Positions 1 to 5,135 of a stretch of DNA of 7,285 bases are shown in pieces. The translations under genes and the position numbers were made by a program. The stretch spans positions 1-7,285 of the forward strand of contig JAEMTR010000069.1 in the NCBI GenBank assembly GCA_016462245.1, read 5' to 3'. The notes under the pieces are model-generated. The model was not told the origin of the DNA and did no database searches. It saw nothing but the letters and a program-made list of their open reading frames with translations. The stretch is from Solirubrobacteraceae bacterium. Its GTDB lineage: Bacteria; Actinomycetota; Thermoleophilia; Solirubrobacterales; Solirubrobacteraceae. How positions within the stretch are numbered: position 1 is the first letter of the stretch; the number at the start of each line of letters is the position of its first letter.

Positions 1-398
1 GGGTACCAGCCTCGGCCCTTCTTGCGGACGAGGCCTTTCTTTTCAAGGCTGGGCATCAAGCGATAAAGATAGTTCTGCTTTATCTCCATTCCCTTGGCGA
101 TCTCAGGAATCGTCAGGCCTGGCGTGGCGGTGACGAGCGCCAACGCCTGCTTGTCACGCACGCCTGAACCCTTCGGACGGCCGCGACGACCGCTGCCCGT
201 ACCGGCTCCAGCGCTGCTGCGGCGGACAGGTTTCTTCGCTGCGCGCTTGCTTGCCGCTCCGCGGCGTGAGCTGCCAGTACCGACTGAGCTAAGCGCGGCG
301 ACGGCGGCGCCGAGCCGGTCGTACTCTTCGACTAGTGGGCGAAGCTCTTCAAGGCGTATTTCCATCTCAGCCTTCTTCTGATCTACAAAGTCTGCCAT
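1..398 (-). CDS. Coiled-coil, AT-hook and winged-helix DNA-binding protein (3' end outside window)
   Basis: The reading frame opens at ATG 398 and runs past base 1, so 132 residues are visible and the C-terminus is missing. An AGGAGAA ribosome site (406-412) lies 7-9 bases before the ATG, which fixes the start. Residues 1-30 are charged and heptad-like (MADFVDQKKAEMEIRLEELR), probably a short coiled coil for dimerisation. Residues 40-80 form a basic Ser/Ala/Gly/Lys/Arg linker ending in an AT-hook core (RRGRPKGSG, about 71-79), which binds the minor groove. Residues 81-132 look like a small winged helix: a helix with RDKQALALV, then TIPEIAKGM, a recognition-like helix KQNYLYRLMPSLEKKG, and a wing LVRKKGRGWYP. 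The family is not one I can name. I infer a nucleoid-associated or regulatory protein in the cytoplasm. The wing sequence suggests that only a few residues are missing. Confidence 0.8.
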   Translation of the reverse strand, partial: MADFVDQKKAEMEIRLEELRPLVEEYDRLGAAVAALSSVGTGSSRRGAASKRAAKKPVRRSSAGAGTGSGRRGRPKGSGVRDKQALALVTATPGLTIPEIAKGMEIKQNYLYRLMPSLEKKGLVRKKGRGWY

Positions 399-450
399 GC
401 GAGGGTTCTCCTAGATGATTTGCGGGAATTACTTACTGGCAACTAAAGCT

Positions 451-478
451 AGCATAGAAAAGTGGCGTATGGAACGAA
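451..478 (-). promoter_or_regulatory. Candidate promoter for the AT-hook protein gene
   Basis: On the minus strand a TATGCT -10 box (456-451) is preceded by a weak TTCGTT -35 element (478-473) with a 16-base spacer. It lies in the 123-bp gap between the SRPBCC gene and the AT-hook gene, about 50 bases before the ATG. This gap is more AT-rich than its surroundings, as expected of a promoter. The -10 matches TANNNT, but the -35 is poor. No convincing terminator for the SRPBCC gene is visible in the same gap. Confidence 0.35.
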
Positions 479-521
479 TTTGTCTACTTTCCGTAAAACA
501 GTGCAGACGATCGAGTAGGAA

Positions 522-962
522 CTAATCGAAAAGCTGCTGCAACTGTTTAAGCGACGCCAATGCTTCGCTCTCAGGCAGGTCGCCAGCGATCGCGCGCTGG
601 GCGACGCGGCCAATGAGCCCCATCGGCGGGAAGAACTCGTTGCTGTAGTGGAAGAGAGTGCCGTCCTTATTGGCTTCTAGGCGGTAGCTGGTCTCAGCGC
701 GCGAGCCAGCCGGGCCTTTCCCTTCCCACTTCGCTTCGTGCGGCTCATCGCAAGTAACTAGCTCCCAGCTCACCTTTAGCGGCGCGCCGCGAAGTTCCAT
801 TGTCTGAACCATCTCGAAGCCGAGCCGTGGTGGCCCGTCGTCGCATTCGTTAAGTTTGCGGTGAATTGTCACCCAGTCACCGAGCCGCTGGGGGTTTAGT
901 GCAACGTCCCACACCTCTTGCGGCGTGGCGTTTATCTGGATCTCTGCTGTAACTGCTCCCAT
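522..962 (-). CDS. SRPBCC-fold (START/polyketide cyclase-like) protein
   Basis: This encodes 146 residues. The N-terminus AEIQINATPQEVWDVALNPQRLGDW (about 6-30) is the typical opening of the SRPBCC superfamily: a first beta strand, then a helix with the P-x-E-V-W-D pattern and a Trp closing it. The middle has alternating strands (FEMVQTMELRG, LKVSWELVTCDEP, HEAKWEGKGPAG, AETSYRLEA, GTLFHYSNEF), and the end is a long C-terminal helix (about 115-146) that would close the hydrophobic cavity. The family binds hydrophobic ligands in the cytoplasm, and some members are cyclases or aromatases. No specific ligand can be named. The frame is open further upstream to 1004, but the ATG at 962 is chosen because GGAG lies 5 bases before it and overlaps the stop of the preceding SDR gene. 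The 8-bp spacing indicates one operon with translational coupling. Confidence 0.85.
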   Translation of the reverse strand: MGAVTAEIQINATPQEVWDVALNPQRLGDWVTIHRKLNECDDGPPRLGFEMVQTMELRGAPLKVSWELVTCDEPHEAKWEGKGPAGSRAETSYRLEANKDGTLFHYSNEFFPPMGLIGRVAQRAIAGDLPESEALASLKQLQQLFD

Positions 963-967
963 TTCGT

Positions 968-973
968 CTCCTA
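968..973 (-). promoter_or_regulatory. Ribosome site overlapping the SDR stop codon
   Basis: The minus strand reads TAGGAGACGAAATG. The TAG (973-971) ends the SDR gene and its last G begins the GGAG ribosome site (971-968) of the SRPBCC gene, whose ATG follows 5 bases later. This decides the SRPBCC start and implies coupled translation of the two genes. Confidence 0.75.
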
Positions 974-1894
974 ACGAGCCGCGAGCGGCTCTATCTCTTC
1001 CCACTCGCGCAGTGCGTTCGAGATTGCGCGGTCAAGGCGGTGAAGCTGAATCGGGAATAGATCACGTGCAGCTTCATCATTGGCCAAGAGGTCGCCACTG
1101 AGACCGGCCATCAGCGGCCCGACTAGTTCGCTCGCCTCACCGGCGATCGAGGCCGCCACGACGCTTGCAACCGGCGTTAGCGAGAACGGCAGCTCAACGG
1201 CCGGCCGGCTCACCATCATCGCGCCCGCGATCCGCTGAATCAGTTGGCCGTAGGTAACGGCGTCGGGGCCGGCGATGTCGAGCACCAGCCTGCCTTCGAC
1301 CGCGGTCGAGAGCCCGGCCGCTTGCAGATAGGCGACAACGTCGCGCCCGTCGATTGGCTGCGTGCGGAAGTCGCGCCAGTCGGGCAGCGGCAGTAGTGGT
1401 GAGCGCTCGAGCAGCCGAACGAGGAAGCGAAACGAGCGCGACTGGGCGCTGACCACGATCGAGGCGCGCAGCGAGAGCGCCTCTGGCGCGCTCGCCAGCA
1501 GCGCCTCTTCGACGGCGAGTCGGCTGGCGAGGTGCTCGGAAGGAGGGCGGTCGCTCGGCACAAGGCCACCGAGGTAGCAGACGCGCCGCAGCCCAGCGCG
1601 CCGAGCTGCAGCAGCAAAGTTCTCTGCCGAGCGCAGCTCGCGCTCGGCGAAAGGCTCGCCTTCGGCCGAGGCTTCCATCGAATGGATTAGGTAGTAGGCG
1701 AGCTCGATTCCCTCCAGCGCCTCGCCAAGCCCGTCGCCAGTCAGCACGTCGCCACGGACGATCTGGTCGAAGCAGCCCGCCGTGACGCGCTTTGGATCGC
1801 GCGCAAAGGCGCGCAGCTCGTGGCCTTCACCAGCGAGCTGCGGCGCAAGCTGCGAGCCGATCGCCCCGCTGGCGCCTGTCAAGAGAATTTGCAT
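971..1894 (-). CDS. YbjT-like NAD(P)-binding protein (atypical SDR)
   Basis: This encodes 307 residues. The N-terminus MQILLTGASGAIGSQLA holds the G-x-x-G-x-x-G dinucleotide motif (G7, G10, G13) of extended/atypical SDR and NmrA-like proteins. HELRAFARDP (25-34) is the second strand, with an Arg suited to NADP. Further marks are RGDVLTGDGL (48-57), AYYLIHSM (67-73) and VCYLGGLVPSD (105-115). The segment LRASIVV...FRFLVRLLERSPLLPLPDW...QPIDGRDVVAYL is characteristic of the YbjT/UPF-type family. There is no classic Tyr-x-x-x-Lys pair, so a reductase role is unproven; many members act as NAD(P) sensors or redox-linked accessory proteins. ATG 1894 is the natural start, and an in-frame TTG at 1900 is an alternative. 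Neither has a clear ribosome site, so translation may depend on the short frame ending at 1907. The SRPBCC gene follows by 8 bp. Confidence 0.85.
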   Translation of the reverse strand: MQILLTGASGAIGSQLAPQLAGEGHELRAFARDPKRVTAGCFDQIVRGDVLTGDGLGEALEGIELAYYLIHSMEASAEGEPFAERELRSAENFAAAARRAGLRRVCYLGGLVPSDRPPSEHLASRLAVEEALLASAPEALSLRASIVVSAQSRSFRFLVRLLERSPLLPLPDWRDFRTQPIDGRDVVAYLQAAGLSTAVEGRLVLDIAGPDAVTYGQLIQRIAGAMMVSRPAVELPFSLTPVASVVAASIAGEASELVGPLMAGLSGDLLANDEAARDLFPIQLHRLDRAISNALREWEEIEPLAAR

Positions 1895-1906
1895 TGTCAA
1901 TGAAGG

Positions 1907-2053
1907 CTACGAGGCTGGTTGCTCGCTTGGCTCAGCAGTAGTGATCGGGCCGAGCCGGTCGCAGCAGGCGAGGCCGATGATGCCGCCGCCGACGACTACG
2001 AGGTCGCAGCTTTGTGGCGCGGTTGGTGGGCGACTTGAGTCGGTGTTCGTCAC
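1907..2053 (-). pseudogene. Truncated N-terminus of a FAD/NAD-dependent oxidoreductase
   Basis: A GTG at 2053 opens a 48-residue frame ending at TAG 1909-1907. Residues 16-35 read CDLVVVGGGIIGLACCDRLG, a textbook first beta strand, G-x-G-x-x-G turn and helix of a FAD-binding Rossmann fold, as at the start of D-amino-acid oxidase and glucose-inhibited-division-like flavoproteins. The sequence then runs into PITTAEPSEQPAS and stops, with none of the roughly 350 further residues such enzymes need. I infer a remnant left by a deletion. A GAGG (2066-2063) sits 9 bases before the GTG, so the stub may still be translated. It is in frame with the SDR gene, separated only by its TAG and a few codons, so it could act as a leader peptide that feeds ribosomes to the SDR start. 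Chance resemblance is possible but the motif is good. The 330 bases between the SDR gene and the next gene hold only this stub and its leader. Confidence 0.5.
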
Positions 2054-2105
2054 GCTGCCCAGCCTCGCAGCTTCGGCCGCTCGATTGACCGAAGGTGCGG
2101 CCTTC
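2054..2105 (-). promoter_or_regulatory. Overlapping hairpins in the leader before the flavoprotein stub
   Basis: Read on the minus strand, GAAGG (2105-2101) can pair with CCTTC (2095-2091). CTTCGGTC (2094-2087) can instead pair with GGCCGAAG (2078-2071) around an 8-base loop, with one G-T wobble. GCTGC (2071-2067) can pair with GCAGC (2058-2054), putting the GAGG ribosome site in the loop just before GTG 2053. The first two stems exclude each other, as do the second and third in part. This resembles an attenuator or translation-control leader, but it may equally be structure left in decayed DNA. On the plus strand the first stem is followed by TTCTTTGTT, a weak terminator-like tail with no gene upstream to serve. 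Confidence 0.3.
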
Positions 2106-2224
2106 TTTGTTGCGCCCGTGTGAAAAAAGTACGGCAGGAGCGGAACACGCCGTTGCAGAGTTGCGCGCCTTTTGATTAGTTGGGGTGCGGCCGAACAAAC
2201 CAGAACGAGAGCGAGGGGGAGCGA

Positions 2225-2455
2225 ATGGCGCGAGTGCGCAAAGTAGCGAAGGTCTCATGCGACGACTGCTTCTTCCGCGCCCGGATGCTCTGCGCGCTGG
2301 AGCTCGACGAGCCCTGCGTGAGCTTCCGCCCCGACCATCCTGAAGGGCTGCGCCCGCCGCGCCAGATGCGCTTCGAATTCCGCCAAGAACGCAGCACCAA
2401 GTCCGCCTGGGCATTCCCAACGGCGGCCGAGCAGGCCGCGCTGCACAGCGCCTGA
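2225..2455 (+). CDS. Small four-cysteine (putative zinc-binding) protein
   Basis: This encodes 76 residues starting MARVRKVAKV. The cysteines sit at 12, 15, 23 and 31 (CDDC, then LC, then PC), a C-x2-C-x7-C-x7-C spacing that could hold one zinc ion or an iron-sulfur cluster. The basic N-terminus is followed by the cysteine knuckle, then an Arg/Pro-rich stretch (GLRPPRQMRFEFRQER, 41-56) and a short C-terminal helix. There is no signal peptide or membrane segment. The start at ATG 2225 is supported by a GGAG (2218-2221) a few bases upstream; the frame is open from a TTG at 2180, which lacks a comparable site. I do not recognise the family and assign no function. The gene converges on the antiporter with 8 bp between the stops. 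No clear promoter is visible upstream; TTGCAG (2153-2158) with GATTAG (2174-2179) is only a poor match. Confidence 0.75.
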   Translation: MARVRKVAKVSCDDCFFRARMLCALELDEPCVSFRPDHPEGLRPPRQMRFEFRQERSTKSAWAFPTAAEQAALHSA

Positions 2456-2463
2456 CGGGAGCC

Positions 2464-3717
2464 TCAGATGACGGCGTCGGGAGGGACCGGCTGTCCGTCG
2501 CGCTGAGCCTTCTCGCGCGCCGCGGCGGCAACACGGCCGATCCAATTAGCGCCCGGCGTGTCGGTCAATCCGTGCGCGACGATCGACGTCACGACGCAGA
2601 GCGCGGCCAAGTTGGTCACCTCGGTCGCGCCGGGGATCCCCATCGCCAGTAGGAATAGCGAGTAGGTCATCGTCGCGACTCCCTTCGGTCCGAACCAGCT
2701 CATGAAGGCCTTTGTCTGTGTGCTCAGCTTCTCGCGGTTGCCGATCAGTGAGAGCCAGACTCCGGCGGTCCTTGCGACGAGCAAGGTCACGACGACGATC
2801 GCGACCGCCGCCCAACCATTTGAGAAGAGCGCCTGAACGGTCAGAATTGAACCAAAGACGACGAAGATGCCAAGCTTGATCAGTTCGAGAATCTCTTCTG
2901 CGCCGCTGCTGAAGAACTCGCGAATGTCGGCGCGGCGAATGCCAAGTGTGATCGCGCAGACGAAGACGGCGATGAAGGCGTTGCCGTGGCCAGCGTAAGC
3001 AAGAATGCCGTAGGTCAGTAGGGCAACTCCTAGCGCGTAAAGCACCTTTTGATGGTCGGGAATCGTCGAGCCGCTGTCCGAGCGGGGGATCAGCAGCGAA
3101 CCGAGGTAGCCGAGCGCGATGCCGGCGACGACGCCAATCGAAATATCCTCAAGCATGAACTGCCACCAAACGGTTCCATCCCTATCGCCATCCAAAGCGG
3201 CCGCGACCGGAATGATCAGCGCCAGCGCGAGCCCGTCGTTAAGCCCTGATTCAAGATTCAAAGAGTTACGAATTAGCCGCGGGACGCGCGGGTTGGTCAC
3301 GACGGCCGATGAGAGCACGGGATCGGTCGGCGAGAGCAGCGCGCCGAGCAGCGCCGCCTCAAGCCAGCTGAGGCCGACGATGAAGTGGCCGGCGACCATG
3401 ATGATCGCCGCCGTGATCGGCATTGCCACTAGCAACTTGCGCAGCGGCAGGTGCCACTGCTTGGCTAGCAACTCGGCCTCAACTTCAAGCCCGTCGCGAA
3501 ACAGAATTACCACGAGCGCGATAATCGCCAGCTCCTCGACGAAGCCTTCGTCGGCTGTGAAACTGAGCACGCCAAGGCCCCCGTCGCCGAGCGCGAAGCC
3601 GGCCAGCACGTAAAGCGCCGTCAGCGAAAGGAAGCTGCGGTTGACATAGCCCGATATCAGCGCGCCGATCACCAGCAGCGCGCCGAGCACGATCAGCGCG
3701 ATCTCAAAAGTCTCCAC
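2464..3717 (-). CDS. CPA1-family cation:proton (Na+/H+) antiporter
   Basis: This is a 417-residue membrane protein with about twelve hydrophobic segments spread from residue 5 to 384 and a short charged cytoplasmic tail (397-417). Family marks of the monovalent cation:proton antiporter CPA1/NhaP type are all present. FRDGLEVE (73-80) is there, and LLSPTDPVLSSAVV (128-140) holds the T-D-P of the broken helix. SGLNDGLALAL (157-167) carries the Asn160-Asp161 ion-binding pair typical of electroneutral CPA1 exchangers. There is also an Arg at 316 in LLVARTAGV, and WFGPKGVATM (341-350) near the C-terminus. It should exchange cytoplasmic Na+ (or K+) for external H+, for pH and salt balance. There is no regulatory RCK/TrkA domain, so this is the short form. 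The start is GTG 3717 (GTG GAG ACT). The ribosome site is weak (GGGA about 11 bases upstream). It is divergent from the MBL gene with a 43-bp gap, so its promoter must be very close or inside that gene. Confidence 0.92.
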   Translation of the reverse strand: METFEIALIVLGALLVIGALISGYVNRSFLSLTALYVLAGFALGDGGLGVLSFTADEGFVEELAIIALVVILFRDGLEVEAELLAKQWHLPLRKLLVAMPITAAIIMVAGHFIVGLSWLEAALLGALLSPTDPVLSSAVVTNPRVPRLIRNSLNLESGLNDGLALALIIPVAAALDGDRDGTVWWQFMLEDISIGVVAGIALGYLGSLLIPRSDSGSTIPDHQKVLYALGVALLTYGILAYAGHGNAFIAVFVCAITLGIRRADIREFFSSGAEEILELIKLGIFVVFGSILTVQALFSNGWAAVAIVVVTLLVARTAGVWLSLIGNREKLSTQTKAFMSWFGPKGVATMTYSLFLLAMGIPGATEVTNLAALCVVTSIVAHGLTDTPGANWIGRVAAAAREKAQRDGQPVPPDAVI

Positions 3718-3722
3718 CTAGA

Positions 3723-3728
3723 TAGAAT
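3723..3728 (+). promoter_or_regulatory. Possible -10 box for the MBL-fold gene
   Basis: TAGAAT matches five of six consensus -10 bases and lies 32 bases before ATG 3761, in the 43-bp gap between divergent genes. I find no good -35 element at 16-18 bases upstream, which would fall inside the antiporter's start region. The same AT-rich patch read on the minus strand (TTCTAT, 3727-3722) could serve the antiporter, but it would leave almost no leader. Confidence 0.25.
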
Positions 3729-3760
3729 CCCAGAAGCTGGCGAAAGGGGCGAACAGCGCG

Positions 3761-4531
3761 ATGCAGATAACAATTCTTGGCAAGTCGCCTTCTTGGGCTG
3801 ACACTGGTGGAGCCTGCAGCGGCTACCTCGTCGAAACGGCCGGTACGAAGCTCCTCGTCGATTGCGGCAGCGGCGTTTTTGGCAAGCTGCGCGAGCGGAT
3901 TGACTACGCCGAGATCGACGCGATCGTGATCAGCCACTTTCACGGCGATCACTGCCTCGACCTGATGCCCTACGCGTACGCGCTGACCTACTCGCCGCGC
4001 TGGTCGGCTGCCAACCCAGCGCCGCGACCACGGCTGATCGTGCCTGCGGGAGGCAAAGATCTACTTCGCCAGATCGCGAGCCTGTTTGGGCCTGGAGACA
4101 CGATCGTCGAGGCCTTCGAGGTCAGCGAGTACGAGCCAGAGCATGCCGCGCAGGCCGGTGATTTTGAGCTTCGCTTCTGCCCTGTCCCGCACTTCATCCC
4201 GACCTTCGCAATCTCCGCCACGGCGGCCGGCGAAAAGGGCCGCTTCACCTTCGGCGCCGATTGTGGCCCCAACCAAGAGCTGATCGACTTTGCGCAGGGA
4301 AGCGACATCCTTTTGATCGAATCAACCCTGCGCGCTGGTGATGACGCAGAACCGCGCGGCCACCTGACGGCGGCCGAAGCGGGTGCGCACGGTCGCGCTG
4401 CAAAGGTTGGCCAGTTGGTGCTCACGCACATCTCAGACGAGCTTGATCAGGCCGTTTCAGTAGCCGAGGCTTCAGAAGCCTTCGGCGGCGAGGTGACGCT
4501 CGCTTCTGAGGGCGCTGTCTTTCAATGCTGA
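3761..4531 (+). CDS. Metallo-beta-lactamase-fold hydrolase (RNase Z/YhfI-like)
   Basis: This encodes 256 residues, a usual size for the YhfI-like branch of the RNase Z-type MBL superfamily. The N-terminus MQITILGKSPSWADTGGACSGYLVE is the typical first strand and loop, followed by LLVDCGSG (31-38). The metal site is complete: H59-x-H61-x-D63-H64 in SHFHGDHCLDL, H144 in PVPH, bridging D167 in FGADCG, and H223 in VLTHIS. H201 in GHLTAAEAG is the extra His of the RNase Z/YhfI branch. It should be a cytoplasmic two-zinc phosphodiesterase or related hydrolase. The long substrate-clamping arm of true RNase Z is not evident, so tRNA 3' processing is not claimed; the substrate is unknown. AGGGG (3745-3749) precedes ATG 3761 by 11 bases. 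The next gene follows after 58 bp and probably has its own promoter. Confidence 0.88.
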   Translation: MQITILGKSPSWADTGGACSGYLVETAGTKLLVDCGSGVFGKLRERIDYAEIDAIVISHFHGDHCLDLMPYAYALTYSPRWSAANPAPRPRLIVPAGGKDLLRQIASLFGPGDTIVEAFEVSEYEPEHAAQAGDFELRFCPVPHFIPTFAISATAAGEKGRFTFGADCGPNQELIDFAQGSDILLIESTLRAGDDAEPRGHLTAAEAGAHGRAAKVGQLVLTHISDELDQAVSVAEASEAFGGEVTLASEGAVFQC

Positions 4532-4557
4532 CACGAACTTGACGTAGCGGCTATGCT
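4528..4557 (+). promoter_or_regulatory. Candidate sigma70-type promoter for the membrane protein gene
   Basis: CTGACA (4528-4533, five of six bases of TTGACA) is followed by an 18-base spacer and TATGCT (4552-4557). The -35 overlaps the stop codon of the MBL gene. Transcription would start near 4564, giving a leader of about 25 bases that holds the AGGGAG ribosome site. The sequence around the -10, GCTATGCTGCT, recurs in front of the R2lox gene on the other strand. Confidence 0.45.
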
Positions 4558-4589
4558 GCTCGTTCGGTATTCCAACAGGGAGATTGATG

Positions 4590-5126
4590 ATGGCTTCGGC
4601 TTCTGAACGTGCGGCAAGCGCCGCCAGCGCAGCACAAGACCTACTCGGCAACCCGTACATCCGTCGGGTTGTTGAAGACCCCGAGATTCGTGACAACGCC
4701 CGCGTTGCCTACAGCGCAGCGCGTGAAGCGATCGAACGCATCTCGAGCAGCGACAACCCTGCTTCGGCGATTCTTGACGACCGCAAGGTTCAGCGCTCAA
4801 TCAAGCGCGCCGGTGAGGCCGCGATGGAGACGCGCGCGCTGATCATCGAGCCGCGCCGCTCACACCACATCGTTCGCAATCTCGTGATCCTCGGCGCCGG
4901 CGTCGTACTTGCCGTCGCACTGAGCGAAGGCCTGCGCAACAAGGTGCTCGACATGCTGTTCGGTGCCGAGGAAGAGTTCGACTACGTGCCGACGACGGCG
5001 CCGCCTGCCGCCAGCGCCAAGGCCGAAGCTCCTTCGACTGCTGACGTTGCTGCGACCAACGGCAAGGCCGACAAGGCCGACAAAGCCGGCAAGGCAGACG
5101 CAGACGCCGCTGTAGAGAGCGAGTAG
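4590..5126 (+). CDS. Single-pass membrane protein with Ala/Lys/Asp repeat tail
   Basis: This encodes 178 residues. Residues 1-90 are Ala-rich and helical with many charges (SERAASAASAAQDLLGNPYI, then DNARVAYSAAREAIERI), resembling an amphipathic or coiled-coil domain. After a basic stretch (EPRRSHHIVRN, 87-97), LVILGAGVVLAVAL (about 98-111) forms one membrane helix. It is followed by SEGLRNKVLDMLFGAEEEFDYVPTT (112-136) and a low-complexity tail with KAD units (159-170). The basic residues just before the helix favour a cytoplasmic N-terminus by the positive-inside rule. No enzyme motif is visible and I do not recognise a named family; it may be an envelope or stress-related structural protein, which is a guess. 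Three possible starts lie in a row (TTG 4584, ATG 4587, ATG 4590). ATG 4590 is chosen because AGGGAG (4577-4582) is then 7 bases away. The gene converges on the R2lox gene with 9 bp between stops. Confidence 0.78.
   Translation: MASASERAASAASAAQDLLGNPYIRRVVEDPEIRDNARVAYSAAREAIERISSSDNPASAILDDRKVQRSIKRAGEAAMETRALIIEPRRSHHIVRNLVILGAGVVLAVALSEGLRNKVLDMLFGAEEEFDYVPTTAPPAASAKAEAPSTADVAATNGKADKADKAGKADADAAVESE
5064..5099 (+). repeat. Four 9-bp tandem repeats coding for KAD units
   Basis: The units are AAGGCCGAC, AAGGCCGAC, AAAGCCGGC and AAGGCAGAC. The first two are identical and the others have diverged. They encode KAD-KAD-KAG-KAD in the C-terminal tail of the membrane protein. The 9-bp period keeps the frame, so copy number could change by slippage without breaking the gene. 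Confidence 0.85.
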
Positions 5127-5135
5127 TTCCCAGCG

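Noticed and set aside
94..381. A 95-codon plus-strand frame
   Set aside because: It lies wholly opposite the AT-hook protein gene, is an improbable Arg/Ser/Pro-rich product, and has no ribosome site.
308..1962. Shared 13-bp stretch CGACCGGCTCGGC (minus strand) in the AT-hook gene and the flavoprotein stub
   Set aside because: One match of this length is near chance expectation in GC-rich coding DNA, and both copies simply encode DRLG.
1932..2534. A 200-codon minus-strand frame
   Set aside because: It is Arg-rich, runs antisense through the small Cys protein gene and overlaps the 3' end of the antiporter. The Rossmann signature in the same stretch is in a different frame.
3761..4531. Calling the MBL-fold gene RNase Z (rnz)
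   Set aside because: The metal ligands fit the branch, but the substrate-clamping arm of true tRNase Z is not visible, so only the fold-level name is safe.
4539..4544. TTGACG as the -35 of the membrane protein gene
   Set aside because: No -10-like hexamer lies 16-18 bases downstream. CTGACA at 4528 with TATGCT fits better.
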